From: Antrodiella citrinella
Lineage: Eukaryota; Basidiomycota; Agaricomycetes; Polyporales; Steccherinaceae
Length of the DNA: 44,982 nucleotides
Assembly: GCA_004802725.1 (NCBI GenBank)
Contig: SGPM01000229.1
Coordinates: 1 to 44,982, forward strand
Direction of reading: 5' to 3'
Shown here: positions 1 to 12,064 of the stretch, one piece after another
How the letters are laid out: every line of letters begins with the position of its first letter
Numbering within the stretch: the first letter of the stretch is position 1
Position numbers and translations under genes: made by a program
Notes under the pieces: generated by a model
What the model saw: the letters and a program-made list of their open reading frames with translations, nothing else
What the model was told of the DNA's origin: nothing
The model's database searches: none

Positions 1-77
1 CTTGGACCCTCCCGGACCCCCTCGGACCCCCATCGGACCCTCATCGGACACTCTCGGACCTATTTCGGGCCTCTCCC
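1..77. repeat. GC-rich minisatellite, about 7 units of 10-11 bp
   Basis: The left edge holds about seven imperfect copies of a 10-11 bp unit built on tcggaccc (cggaccccc, tcggacccccа-like variants, tcggaccctca), decaying to the right. It is cut by the window edge, so its full length is unknown. It lies directly beyond the point where the Copia gag homology stops. Confidence 0.6.
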
Positions 78-194
78 TTACACTCCTTTCTACGTTCGAG
101 TACCTCGGCCTACCTCTACGACTCCTCCCCAAACGCCCTTACGTGGTACCCCTCTGCCAGGAGTTCTCCCATTGTTGGGTGTGTTCTCCCGCGC

Positions 195-710
195 TTAGGA
201 GCCCGTCCGGTGCATCAAACGATTTCGCAGATCAAAGATCCGCGCAACGTGATCTGGCATCGACATGCCGTCCACGAACTTCAGGGTGAAGAGCTCCTCA
301 AAGTAGTAGTGGACGTTGATCACTTGCAGGTCGTCCTGATGCACCTTCTTCCAAGCGTTCCACATCGCCGTCGCTGTAGTAGCCGACACGACGTGCGGCC
401 ACTGAGATGGTTCTGCTGCTCCCTTCATCAACCCCTGCGCGGCTTGATCATTCTTTATCCACTCCATGTACTCCTTGTGATCCACCTTCCACGTCGCAAG
501 TGTGACCACGTCCTTGGGGTCCGTGACCGTGGGACGTACACCTGGATCGCTCGGAGCGGCATCAATGCCCTCGACGAGCAGCCAGATATATTTGGCCTGC
601 AGGGCCGCCTTCATCTGCGTCTTCCACTCTGCGTAGTTTGTTCCATTCAGCTTCGGAAACTTGAAGGCGTCATTGGAGCTGGAATGGAGGTCGGTAAGAG
701 CGAGGCCCAT
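195..710 (-). pseudogene. Truncated Ty1/Copia retrotransposon gag (UBN2/Retrotran_gag_2 type)
   Basis: The 171-residue minus-strand frame begins MGLALTDLHSS and carries the gag N-terminus typical of Copia elements: FPKLNGTNYAEWK at about residues 17-30, then a helical region containing MWNAWKKVHQ and MPDHVARIFDLRNRL. In intact elements this domain continues into a zinc knuckle and the pol polyprotein. Here it stops after NRLMHRTGS and the sequence beyond about position 215 is unrelated, so only the 5' end of gag remains. The ATG at 710 is preceded in frame by TAG and overlaps the predicted primer-binding site. No protease, integrase or reverse transcriptase is present, so the fragment cannot move by itself. 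Confidence 0.75.
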
Positions 711-714
711 AACC
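704..714 (-). other. Predicted Copia primer-binding site for half initiator tRNA-Met
   Basis: In the sense orientation of the element this reads GGTTATGGGCC. It is complementary to the anticodon arm of initiator tRNA-Met, and the tRNA gene at 2809-2879 in this window contains the exact 11-nt complement across its CAT anticodon loop. Drosophila copia and some fungal Copia elements are known to prime from an internal half-tRNA of this kind. That it works here is inferred from the match and from its position at the gag start. Confidence 0.6.
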
Positions 715-825
715 TAACAGCTTGATGCAGCGTGAGTGCGAAGACGGTGAACGGCGGAGTGCAAGTGCGGTGCGCAAGCGAGTGCAAAGTGTGATCGGAA
801 GGGAGTGCGAGCAAGTGACGAAGAA

Positions 826-925
826 CTGAGTCCACGGATGCGATAGCAAGAGTATGTATTGTAAGCACTAGTAAATAATAAGAACTAATAGACATACCTG
901 AGTCCACGGATGCGATAGCAAGAGT
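826..925 (-). repeat. 28-bp direct repeat bracketing a predicted 72-nt intron
   Basis: An identical 28-bp sequence occurs at 826-853 and 898-925, separated by 44 bp. On the minus strand the first copy met ends ...CTCAG and is followed by GTATGT; the second also ends in CAG. Splicing from 897 down to 826 would remove exactly one repeat copy plus the spacer. A CTTAC branch-like motif lies in the spacer. The position is in the leader of the Copia fragment, possibly inside its LTR. The repeat is directly visible; splicing is inferred. Confidence 0.5.
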
Positions 926-2488
926 GAACCCAAGAGAATACGAAAACGCGAAAACTACGGTACGCGGTGTCGTGGAGAAAACCCGCGCTACTTAATTTTC
1001 GACTTTCAGAAAACTTAGAAACCTATTATATGCGCGCATTACGAACGGATCAACGCGCGCGACGGCTTCGTCAACCTCAAGACTCCCGCTTTTCTTTTAT
1101 TCCTTGAGTCTCGTGTTTCTTCCGCGATTTCACGCTTACGCATACATTCTGACGTCATGGATCTCTTTGTTTCGCGTTTCCGTATTCATCCCCTCGTCTT
1201 TGTTCGCCTTCGCGCTTGTGGCTTCTTTCTTTTCTATTTAGCTTCTTTTCTTTTCGGTCATTGCACCAACGTACCCTTTGCCCATTGTCTTCGCGCAGTC
1301 TTTTGTCTTGGACGGACCTCCGGCTCGATTCGGACTCTCCCCCTCGGTTTTCTGCCTTCCGTGTATCTTCGTTCAACAGTCTCGGTTCTCGTCCGTTGCT
1401 TTCCGTGTTCCACGACCCGCGCCGAGTACCCTTGCCATCTAGTACGTCGATCCCTCGGGGTAAGCAGCTCGGTGACTGTTGGCGGGCAGTCCACCTCGAC
1501 GCTCTTGACGTACGATCCCGGCAGTGCGGGAGAACCTCGTGTCCTTGTTCCGGAAGCCTTGGCGAGTACATTATACCTCTTCCCTTCTTTTTCCTTGACG
1601 GCGATTTTGTTACGGGCTCCACTTTTCGTTCTGGCCTTTCGCGATTGTACTTCAGTGTTCTCCGGTTTCCCTTTTTCGGACTCGCACTTCCCTAAATTGG
1701 CAATCGTTTCTATGTTTTTGTTCTCTTGTATGGTTTCTTCTTCATCTTCTGTCCCTTTATGTTCGCGATCCGCTCCTTCGTACTCCACTCCCATGTATAT
1801 ATAGTACCCTCTCACTTTTCGAATGAAGCACCGAATTCCCCCCCTCTCGCTCTCTCTTTTTCGTGTGCCTCCCGTAGCCTCCGCGCGTGACGAACTCAAG
1901 TTTTCATCTTCAAGTATTCGTTTCAAGCTGTCATTTCAAATCCGTCGTCGTATCGCATCAGAACGGCATCGTTCTTTGAAGTAAGTCTCTATATCGCATA
2001 TATTCGCTGATCACTCGTCTGTTAGGTTACAGTATACGTCGTTTGTAGCGCGATTTCAGCCAGTACATTCCGCAGACGAGTTTACTACTTGTCGCCCCCA
2101 CTCGAGCCCATCACACTCACGACCAGCCCCCATTCGTCGTACTTCTACCCCCTCCTCCACATTCGCCTTTCCTCCCGAATCGGACGCGCTTACGCCGGTC
2201 CTTTCCAACGAATCCCCCACTTCCTTCCCTTTCCCTCGGTAGAAGCCTCATCCGGCTTTTTCTCTACGACAGCGGCGCTTATGTAATAACCCATAACGTT
2301 CGTTACCAGTCTACCCACTTCCGGTGCTAGACCTGCAGACTCGAGTGTGAACTTATTGGGCCATGGAGCTGTTACTGAGGCTGTTGAACTCCCTTCATTT
2401 GTTTGTACATTTTTTCATTCATTATCTTTCACACAGGAATCACACTTATCGTGAATGTCACTGCTCCTCTCACATTTGTAACATCCTG
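926..2488. other. No supported gene; possible retrotransposon leader or LTR remains
   Basis: The plus strand is strongly pyrimidine-rich from about 1080 to 1900. This leaves long open frames on both strands (plus 1157-1804; minus 1258-1926), neither showing a recognisable domain. Because the compositional bias alone explains these frames, I do not call genes. A tatatata stretch at about 1795-1803 could be a TATA box on the minus strand, which would suit an LTR promoter for the Copia fragment. I could not find convincing TG...CA LTR ends. Confidence 0.4.
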
Positions 2489-2489
2489 C

Positions 2490-2579
2490 CAAACGCAGTA
2501 TATTCTGCATCACGTGCGTTTTCTGATCCGATCAGCGTAACATCACATAGTGGTTGGATCTGACCTGCGCCTACCTTAT
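2490..2579 (+). repeat. Degenerate terminal fragment of the inverted-repeat element at 9404-10145
   Basis: The stretch ends ttggatctgacctgcgccta followed by cctta-like terminal bases. It aligns with the right arm of the element at 10017-10145 over about 85-90 bp, roughly 70 percent identical overall and nearly perfect over the last 25 bp, where only one base differs. The shared end point supports the terminus called for the intact element. No matching left arm was found nearby, so this is a solo, older fragment. Confidence 0.6.
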
Positions 2580-2808
2580 CGTGTTCCGTTCGTTGCAAGA
2601 ATGACCACTGCAATTGGTCACGTGCGACCGTCGCCGCCTCCCGACATATTCCCTTTGTTGGAACTGTTCGAAAGTGTCCACTGTCACGTGTATAATTCGT
2701 GCGGGAAATAAGGGCGATTAATCATCTAAACAGGTATCTGCGACGCCTGACCGCCGCCTCACGCATGTATCATCATAACAATCGTATTTTGGGCAAAAAA
2801 GACCTTTT

Positions 2809-2879
2809 AGCAACTCCTAGTATCGATCCAGGGACCTCGGGGTTATGGGCCCCGCGCGCTACCACTGCGCCAAGTTGCT
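2809..2879 (-). tRNA. Initiator tRNA-Met (anticodon CAT), 71 nt, no intron
   Basis: The minus strand folds into a full cloverleaf: acceptor AGCAACT/AGTTGCT, D arm GCGC/GCGC, anticodon stem CGGGG/CCCCG with loop CCCATAA, and T arm CCTGG/CTAGG with loop ATCGATA. Initiator hallmarks are all visible: an A1:U72 pair, three consecutive G:C pairs in the anticodon stem, and A54 and A60 in the T loop. The loop has C33 in place of U33. The A box TGGCGCAGTGG is a good match. A run of six T (plus-strand aaaaaa at 2795-2800) lies nine bases past the 3' end and fits a Pol III terminator. CCA is not encoded. Confidence 0.92.
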
Positions 2880-3498
2880 ATGTATACTTAGGGAAAATGC
2901 GTGGACACATATGATCTTTTCTGCACGGGTTGTCCCGGAGAGATAATTAGTCACGTGCTTGGATTCGTACCTTCTTGGGAGCCTCTGTGAGTCTTTGTGA
3001 TGGACCTGAGCACAACTGAAGACAGCTGAGCATTCAATATGTGCGTACGGAAGACCGCCCGATGACTTTCTTTATCAGGCGTCGTCATATTAAGATCGGA
3101 TCGATCGGATGAGTCACGTCTGCGTCAGCAAGGCACCGACGGTCGAGCTTGAATCAATGCAGAGACCGCTCGCACAAGGCAAAGGAATTGACATGGTGGA
3201 CATATCATATTACGTGGGTGGCACATCAAGCGGCTCGCAGCTGCGTACAGGAGTCGCGCATATGGAGGTATAGGGGGCAGATGATTGGCAGGTGAGCGAC
3301 GCCCACGATACGGTCACCGGGTTACAGAGGCCATTAGTATGCATTCAGGAAGCGGGAGACGATAGACTAAACATAAAGTAGAAAGCCAGTAAACGCAGAA
3401 ATGGGATGCAAATAGGGGGTACGGAATACATAGTGATCCGAGGGTATATGATACAATGAGGGCTGAGGCTTGAGGAGGGAGGAACGGAGGAACGAGGA
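2880..3498. other. Intergenic, no feature seen
   Basis: This lies between the 5' side of the tRNA gene and the 3' end of the DUF2235 gene. No open frame with recognisable content and no repeat was found. It should contain the 3' UTR of the DUF2235 gene near its right end. Confidence 0.5.
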
Positions 3499-5502
3499 TC
3501 AATCCACAAACGTAGGTTGCGTCTCAAAACGGGCGAAGGGAGAGTAGCGCCCTGCGGACAGCTCTTTGGCCTCCATGCGAATCTTGACCGATCTGTGGAC
3601 GTTGAAGACCGGGCCCTTGGGTACAGTTCGTCCACGACCCATGTTGATACTAAGGACGAAACAATACTCAGCAAGAGGAAAGATGAGAGACGATCAGGGT
3701 ACGTACACAGGCTTTTCCACCCACTCGTCGTCCTCTGTACGTTGATAACGCTGATCCAGCGGGATGACTTCCAAGATCCACCACAGCTTCGCATCCACGA
3801 GCTGATCGTAGAGCGGGCACAGCGCGTCTTGCAAGTCTTCCTCTTCCTCCGAGAGCCGCTGGTCCACAAGCGTCTTCGCAGACGCGTCCGTGTCACCCCT
3901 CCCGTGAGTAGGCCTAGGCGCGGACGGGATGGCGTACAGCGCGGGCGGGCGATCCTTGACGTACGGGTACAAGCTATCAGGATCCAAGCCGATTTGGCGC
4001 AGAAGAGACGAGTGGAACCGAATCCCGGTGTTGCATTTGAAACACTCGCGGATCATCCAGCGGAGAGGGATGCGCGCGAGATTGTGCTTAGACTCGTTGG
4101 GGACAGAACCGCCACCTACGTCTGTGAAGGCAAATAAGGTTAGGACAATCAAATTATGGTGGGCGCAGGTGAAAGGACGTACCACCGTGGCATCCGGCGA
4201 ACCAGACTTCGTGGACGTCCGTTTGAAGGCTGAGGAGGTCCTGCTTAGTGAACTGGTCCTCTTCTCCGGCTTGTTCTTCCTCTTCGATCTGGCAGTCGGT
4301 CTTCCTGTCCCTCCACTTCTGAATCAGAGTGTCCAACTGAAACTTCGAGCGCGTCGGCACGCCAGACTTGGGCATCTCGCCGGGCTGCACGCCGAGCTTC
4401 TGCTCTGCGGCGGTAGGACGGTTGTACTGGTTCGCTTTGAACTTGGCGCGACGCTCGTCGAGGGAGAGGGCGTGACGGAAGTAGCGGATCGCGCTGTTGG
4501 AAGACACGAAGGGGAGTCTGCGGGAGGTGAGGCCCACGGAGCAGACTGTATCCCTGAGACATAAGGTCAGCAACGCTACATATCACATGGTGCAGCAAGC
4601 TACATACCATACGCCAACAAATTCGACATCAACATCAATGGAGAATGCTTTCTTGAACGCCGCACTTTGCTTCCATCCAGCGCTATCGGTCCTCTTGTAC
4701 ATCTTGTATGCGAAAGGGACTTGCTCGTCATTGCCAGAAGGAAGGAGACCAACCTAGTATCACAAAACAGAGCATATATGAACATTTGTGTAACATCAAA
4801 CCACTTTTTACAAAGTACACACCTTCTGAATCATGCCTGCAAGTGACCGGGCAGTATATGCGCCACGGGAGAAGCCAAATATGCAGATCTTGTCCCCAGT
4901 CTGATCTGTCGTCATACATGAATTCATACACGTGTTGGACGGATATATGAACGCGTAAGCAGACGTACATTTATCCATGAGGAATTGGTAGCCCTCTGCA
5001 GGCGGCAAGGCTCGGTCAGCACAATCTGGACACGACGAGAGGAAGATCAAAACGCACCCTTCACATGTCCATCCAAGCTCCAAGCAACTGCTTCATCCAC
5101 CAACTTCAATATCTTGGACGTGATCGGTCCAGTGAAATGATTTCCCTTCCTATAGGTACCGATACCAGCCTTCGAGATCGAGATCGTTGAGCAAAGCGTC
5201 GGGACGCGAAGCAAAGGTGAAACTTACCTGGTAGTAGACAAGCTGCTCGCGATGGTCATCTTTCTGCAAGAGACTGAAGAATTTAACGACATTCGAGTTC
5301 TAGCGCAAGTCGAGAACACGTTAGTCTCCGTGTCGCATGTTGTGATCGAAATGTCGCTCACATCCGCGTCAAATTGCTCTCCGGTGCCATCGAAGCACAT
5401 CACAATCGTCCTGGGCTTTCCTGTGCCCGGAGGAGGCATGATGTCTGCATCGAAGGTGGGAGGCTGAAGGGGAGCGATTTCCGGCTTCTTGTCGGCGGAC
5501 AT
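3499..5502 (-). CDS. DUF2235 alpha/beta hydrolase (T6SS phospholipase-like domain)
   Basis: The spliced product is about 505 residues, starting MSADKKPEIAP at 5502 and ending FARFETQPTFVD. It keeps the family order: RTIVMCFDGTGEQFD near residue 35 (oxyanion strand), NSNVVKFFSLLQKDD, the nucleophile elbow GFSRGAYTARSLAG with Ser near 130, FVGVWDTV (acid Asp) near 193, and CHGDVGGG (His) near 316. These form the Ser-Asp-His triad of the Tle1-like hydrolases. Fungal members are common but mostly uncharacterised; a lipid or ester substrate is likely, not shown. Seven or more introns were placed by GT/AG and frame continuity, for example after FDAD, LVYYQ, DGHVK and MIQK. There is no signal peptide. 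No break was seen, so the gene looks intact. Confidence 0.9.
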
Positions 5503-6752
5503 TGCAGTCAGTGTAGCGTTTCCGAGTCGTGAGCGTGAACGTAAATGGGAGCGTGAAAGGGAGTCAAGTAACAGAGGACGTGTAATTCGTGCGATTCGTG
5601 TCGTTCGTGAAGACTTGCTGGCGAAACAGTGACGTTGGGGACGACATGATGGTAGGAAGAGGCCGCCAATATATCTGTAGAGTCCCTGGGAAGCGTCAAA
5701 CATGGTCGGCCTATGCGACTTTCCGAAGCTGAAGCTTACCATCATCATCGCTAAGCCTCACTGGGACATTCACAAGATATAAGTACCTATGCGTGCCCAG
5801 GATCATATCGAATGTCCGGGACGCTGTCTTGGAATGATAAAGTTGCCTGTAAAGCAGCTGGAAAATGGAAGGCTCGCCACGTCCGTCAACGCTCTGTATC
5901 CTGAAACTGCAGTCACCCTGCTCCAATTCGTGAAACCATCACGGCTTGCTAAACAACTGTCATGGTTAAGTCAGCGCCGATATACACTTTTGCACAGGTT
6001 GTTGTCGAGCGTAGTAAGCGATAGCGTGAGGGCGAAGCACGTTCCTCGACGGACTCAGTGCTCGCTGCCACTTTGTGGACAGTAGCTCCGGCTGAGAAGC
6101 TACTGTCGAAGCCACAGACCGCCGTAATCCCGCAAGAACAACAGCTTCCCAAGATACACACAGTTGGACTATTGATATCGAGACAAGCTGTGCGAATGAT
6201 GGCTCTGCATACAGAAGAGAACACAAAGAAAGCAAGCGCGGAATGGTCACATGAAACGAAGACGAACATTCAGTAGCCTCGAGGCACTCAGAGTCCTCCG
6301 AGTACAAACTGTGCACTACTACGATAGAGTCAACCGGCAAGCAGATATTGGCCAATAATTCACAGTAAACTTGATTCTGTGACTTCTATATAAGTATATC
6401 AGAGGAAGTAGAGGTGATTGCAAACCATCATCATCAACATTTTATCGATATCAGGCATACGGAGTCAAGCCCCAAATCCCCACACACAGCATGAGGAACC
6501 TTTGGTCATGTAGATGCATCAGCTCGCAGTCAAGCAATCCTTGGAATTTATTTATGCATATTGTGGGTCCTTATGTACAATGGAACGTGCTTCAATATTA
6601 ATGTGCTCCCAGTTTAGAACCGGCTGTTCCCTCTGTCCGACCTGCCAAAGTGACCAGCCTCTAAACAGAATAGCGCAGAAGTAGCGCGTAAACCCAGAAG
6701 AACGACATCATACGTCGCACGTTCGATACTCCTGATACTTATCTTGCGTACA
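5503..6752. other. Intergenic between the DUF2235 and aldehyde dehydrogenase genes
   Basis: This 1.25-kb stretch holds the promoter of the DUF2235 gene and the 3' UTR of the aldehyde dehydrogenase gene. Two minus-strand open frames (5711-5926 and 5966-6355) start at TTG rather than ATG and show no domain, so I do not call them genes. No repeat was noticed. Confidence 0.5.
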
Positions 6753-8678
6753 TTAGATGTCCACCACGAGGAACTTGGGGGCCGAGCCAGCGGGAGGAAT
6801 GGAAACAAGCTGGGAGTGGAGGAAGGAGTCGACGTCGAAGCTGCCATAGCCGGAAGTTCCACTGCGAGAGTGTAAGTCTCGTATTCGCCGAAGAGCATAC
6901 AGATCGCTTACCCAAAGGCAGCAGCATGGAAGCCAGCCTCGTTGCCAACAGTGCTCTGGTTGACAAGTACACGTCCTTTTGAACAACGTTGGTCAGGGGA
7001 AGACATTTGGTCGAAGAAGATATAAACGTACCGCTGTTGATCCTCTGCGACACCTCCACGGCCTTCCTTACGTCGTTGGTCCAGAGGGAAGCACCCAAGG
7101 AGTAAGTGGTAGCATTAGCCAAATCGACGGCCTCATCCTCGGTGTCCACAATAGCGATTGTGACCACTGCAGGAATGTCAGAAACTGTGGTGGACAAAAC
7201 AAAAGGAGGGGAGAACCCACCAGGACCGAAGGTCTCTCTGTCCCAAAGCAAGTCTCCGGGCTTCGCACCGAGGACGACATGCGGCTGGACGAACGTCCCG
7301 TTGCGCTTCAAGTCACCGACAATAAGCTCTGCGCCAGACTCGATGGCAGTCCTGACCATGCCAATCACGGTCTCCGCCGAGGTCTCAGTGAAGAGGCCGC
7401 CTAACTTTTCGCCCTCGCCCGACTTGATCTCCGAAGCGACGGCCTTGATGTGCTGAATCAAAGCCGCAGCCACGCCCTTTTGAACGATCACCCTCTCAGT
7501 GGAGAGACAAGACTGTCCGCTGTTCACTATGGCCCCGGAGACGATGGCGCGAGCGGCTAGGGGGACGTTCGCATCGTCGAGGACCTGTTCAAGTATGAGA
7601 TCACAATAAATTTAGATGAGACAATAAAACTCACCACCGCGGGTGATTTGCCTCCCAACTCGAACACGCAGGGTTTAAGATGCTTCGCAGCCTCAGCGGC
7701 CAAGATCTTGGCAATGCGGTCGCTACCAGTGAACTACAGGTGACATATCAGCGATACGGCGCACGAGCGGACAAATGAGAATGCATACGGCGATCTTGCG
7801 AACCAACGGGTGCGCAATAATTTCAGCTACGCGAGGGCCGACGTCCTCCCTCGCGACGTGGACAACATTAAAAACACCATCGGGCAAGCCAGCCTATGAT
7901 GATGGCAAGGTAAACGATCAAGGCTTGACGACTCAGGACAAATGGTACGAGATTACTGTACCTCTCTCAGGATTTCTCCTGCAACCAATTGACAGCCAGG
8001 GCTGATCTCCGAGGTCTTCATCACGACAGTGTTTCCAGCGGCCAAAGGACCCAGGATAGAGTTGAACGTCAGCGCCAAGGGGACGTTCCAGGGAGACATG
8101 ACGAAGCTAAAATAAATAAAATCAGCGCCTGCACTTGAGCTCATCTCAACGAACACAGATCACGCACATTACACCCATGGGACGCTTGAAGACGTACGCC
8201 TCGTTTCCTAAATTCGATGGGAGAATTTCGCCCTTGACCTGGTAGGCCAAGTCTGCGGCAGAAGCGAGTAAGCCTTGGCTGACACCGACGTCAATGACGG
8301 TGCCCCATTGCTCGCTCAAACCGGGCTCTTCGATGTTGAGTCGGATGATCTTCTGAGCGTAGGCTGGTGTGCTTATCAGCTGTGAAGCCTTGCCGAAAAT
8401 GACAGCCTTGGCGGCGGGCGTGAATTTCGCCCAAGACGTGAATGCCTTTCCAGCGCTATCGACGGCTTCCTTGCTGAACATGCACGGTGAGACAACAAAA
8501 ATTCATTTGATAATAGAGGAGAGAAAACGTACCAGTCGGCGGCAGAGGCGGAGGCAGCGTTGCTCACCAGCTTGTTGGTGGAGGGTGTACGAACTTCGAA
8601 AGTCTTGCCATTACTGGCAGGCTTGCTTTTTCCACCGATAAGCAACGGTGTGAATGCGACGGTTTGAGACTCGGACAT
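6753..8678 (-). CDS. NAD(P)-dependent aldehyde dehydrogenase, salicylaldehyde/vanillin type
   Basis: The product of about 480 residues starts MSESQTVAFTPLLIGGK and ends APKFLVVDI. It shows the ALDH core: MSPWNVPLAL (N-terminal substrate/cofactor strand), MKTSEISPG, the cofactor turn IAFTGSDRIAK, general base Glu in FELGGKSPAVV, the catalytic Cys in NSGQSCLSTERV, and the C-terminal ETFGPVVTI. The GQSCLSTERV context resembles the salicylaldehyde/vanillin dehydrogenase branch. It would oxidise aromatic aldehydes to acids in the cytosol, which suits a lignin degrader; the exact substrate is inference. At least seven short introns are needed, and all joined in frame. A TATA-like box lies 38 bp upstream. 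It is transcribed in the same direction as the manganese peroxidase, with an inverted-repeat element between them. Confidence 0.92.
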
Positions 8679-8715
8679 GATAGGTTCTTGGAAAGATAGA
8701 AGAGTTGTACTGCTG

Positions 8716-8721
8716 CTTATA
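8716..8721 (-). promoter_or_regulatory. TATA-like box of the aldehyde dehydrogenase gene
   Basis: TATAAG on the minus strand, 38 bp before the ATG. It is supported only by motif and distance. Confidence 0.35.
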
Positions 8722-9403
8722 GAGGTACCCCAGTGGCCTACCTTTATGCCATCTCACATCTCAAATGTCTCGTTTCTCGTCGTCGCGAGGTGCCAACTTG
8801 CATTTCCCACCGCCGGAGATCTTAGACGATTATAAGATGATTACTAAATGATGCTGACCACCCGTCATTCTTATATCATAATTGCTTTGCTTCTGCCTGC
8901 CCAAGAGAGAAAACGGGCCCCGCGCGTGGAAGCGTCCCGCCGGCAGAGTTTGGACAGATTGTGCCAGAGCCTCTCACCGCGATCCTCGAACAAAACGTGC
9001 TCGTCGCTGACGACACCTGAACCCCCGGCACAACGAAAAGTTACGAAACGAGTCTCTGTCAGATCACGAGGTTATCGTTCTCGTACGAAGTAGCTAGTCA
9101 TGCACCGGGGTCATGTTTGTCAGGTTTTCATTAACTCATGATGAACTTTGTAAGTACTTACAGTCAGGCCCATAGAATCGCTTAGATCGACACCACCGTG
9201 TATTCTGGAACCGCAGACGTTGCGCCCCAGCGATACCGTTGACCAACTGCTGGTGAGGTGTCCTATATCTCACGGTATCTTCGGAACCACCACAAGTTGG
9301 TAAAATGGGCTCCTAAGCCAATGAGGAGCCAGGATTCTCGATCAGCGCTTGGATTTTGGCTGGGGATCCGAACTTCTGGTGGTTACGAAGATACGATGGG
9401 ATA

Positions 9404-9532
9404 TAAGGTAGGCACAGCTCAGATCCAAGGAGACCGTGATGTAACCTGATGGCATCATAAAATCACGTGGGGCACAAAATATCCCGTCTTTGGGAGGTGT
9501 GATGTCGGCCGGTGACTCTAGGGTGAACAACA
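9404..9532 (+). repeat. Left terminal inverted arm (129 bp)
   Basis: This is the left arm of the element. It pairs with 10017-10145 at 128 of 129 positions and starts with taaggtaggc. Confidence 0.9.
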
Positions 9533-10016
9533 GTACTAGTACTTGTAACTTGTAACTGCTCGCAATTGTCCTTTGGTGGCTCCAAATACCTGTGTGCGTA
9601 TGGAAATCACAACTGTATTGTCCGAACTGGACTTTGAACAATCTGTCCGGCGCGTGCGGCGGCACAGGGCCATGCGAGACTCGGTTCAGTACAGAAGTCT
9701 CCATGAGTGTGGCTGAAGCCCAGAATGTATTGTATTGCATAGTGGAAAGAGGGGGGACATTACTACATACTCACTACTAGCACCAAGTACCACCGAGTAC
9801 TGTACCCACAATTTTGAGCACCCGAACTTGAAACTTGAAGTACTTATGCCATTACCATGATGTGCGCGTGCGAGTAATTGTCCAACCTCCCCGGGCCTTC
9901 CGTGTTTTGTTCCAAACACGTTGAGTCGTTGTTGGATCCAAATTGAATTCTGGTCTCAAAACCAGGTGGAACTCGCACCCAACCAGACGGGTATGAGACC
10001 GTTGAATCCTAAATAT

Positions 10017-10145
10017 TGTTGTTCACCCTAGAGTCACCGGCCGACATCACACCTCCCAAAGACGGGATATTTTGTGCCCCACGTGATTTTATGATGCCAT
10101 CAGGTTACATCACGGTCTCCTTGGATCTGAGCTGCGCCTACCTTA
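10017..10145 (-). repeat. Right terminal inverted arm (129 bp)
   Basis: This is the right arm, the reverse complement of 9404-9532, ending gcgcctacctta. Its outer 25 bp also match the fragment that ends at 2579. Confidence 0.9.
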
Positions 10146-10372
10146 GTACACCCGACTGTCCCACTTATTCGCAAGTTGGAAAGGAAGATATAGCATAAAG
10201 TCCTCGTTAAATATCCAATGTAACATGCCAACTTCAGATATCCCTAAGAATTTGTAAATTTGTAAACACGGCTCCAAGCCTGAAGGCCAAGATAGATAAA
10301 ATGCCGCTTAAGATCCCGGACTGCAGCATATTTGTGATGAGCAACAAGTTCAGTCAAGTTCAGAAGTAACAC

Positions 10373-12064
<1,692 letters not shown>

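Larger units (their letters stand above)
9404..10145. mobile_element. Non-autonomous long-TIR element (MITE or foldback-like), 742 bp
   Basis: Two 129-bp arms (9404-9532 and 10017-10145) are reverse complements with one mismatch in 129 (ggcAcagctc against ggcGcagctc). The ends read taaggtagg...cctacctta, and a TA is present at each border, which suits a TA target duplication of the Tc1/mariner kind. The 484-bp interior encodes no transposase. It contains short repeats such as gtactagtacttgtaacttg near the left arm. The element sits about 730 bp upstream of the aldehyde dehydrogenase ATG and 230 bp downstream of the manganese peroxidase stop. A degenerate copy of its end lies at 2490-2579, so it belongs to a repeat family of this genome. 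Superfamily assignment is tentative. Confidence 0.75.

Noticed and set aside
1157..1926. Long opposing open frames of 215 and 222 codons
   Set aside because: They are explained by the strong purine/pyrimidine skew. Amino-acid composition is extreme and no motif is present.
5711..6355. Two minus-strand open frames upstream of the DUF2235 gene
   Set aside because: Both begin at TTG and not ATG, show no domain, and lie in a stretch that fits promoter and 3' UTR DNA.
9531..10016. Possible transposase or RNA gene inside the inverted-repeat element
   Set aside because: The interior has no frame of useful length and no tRNA-like fold. A stretch near 9950-10005 resembles a T-arm only superficially.
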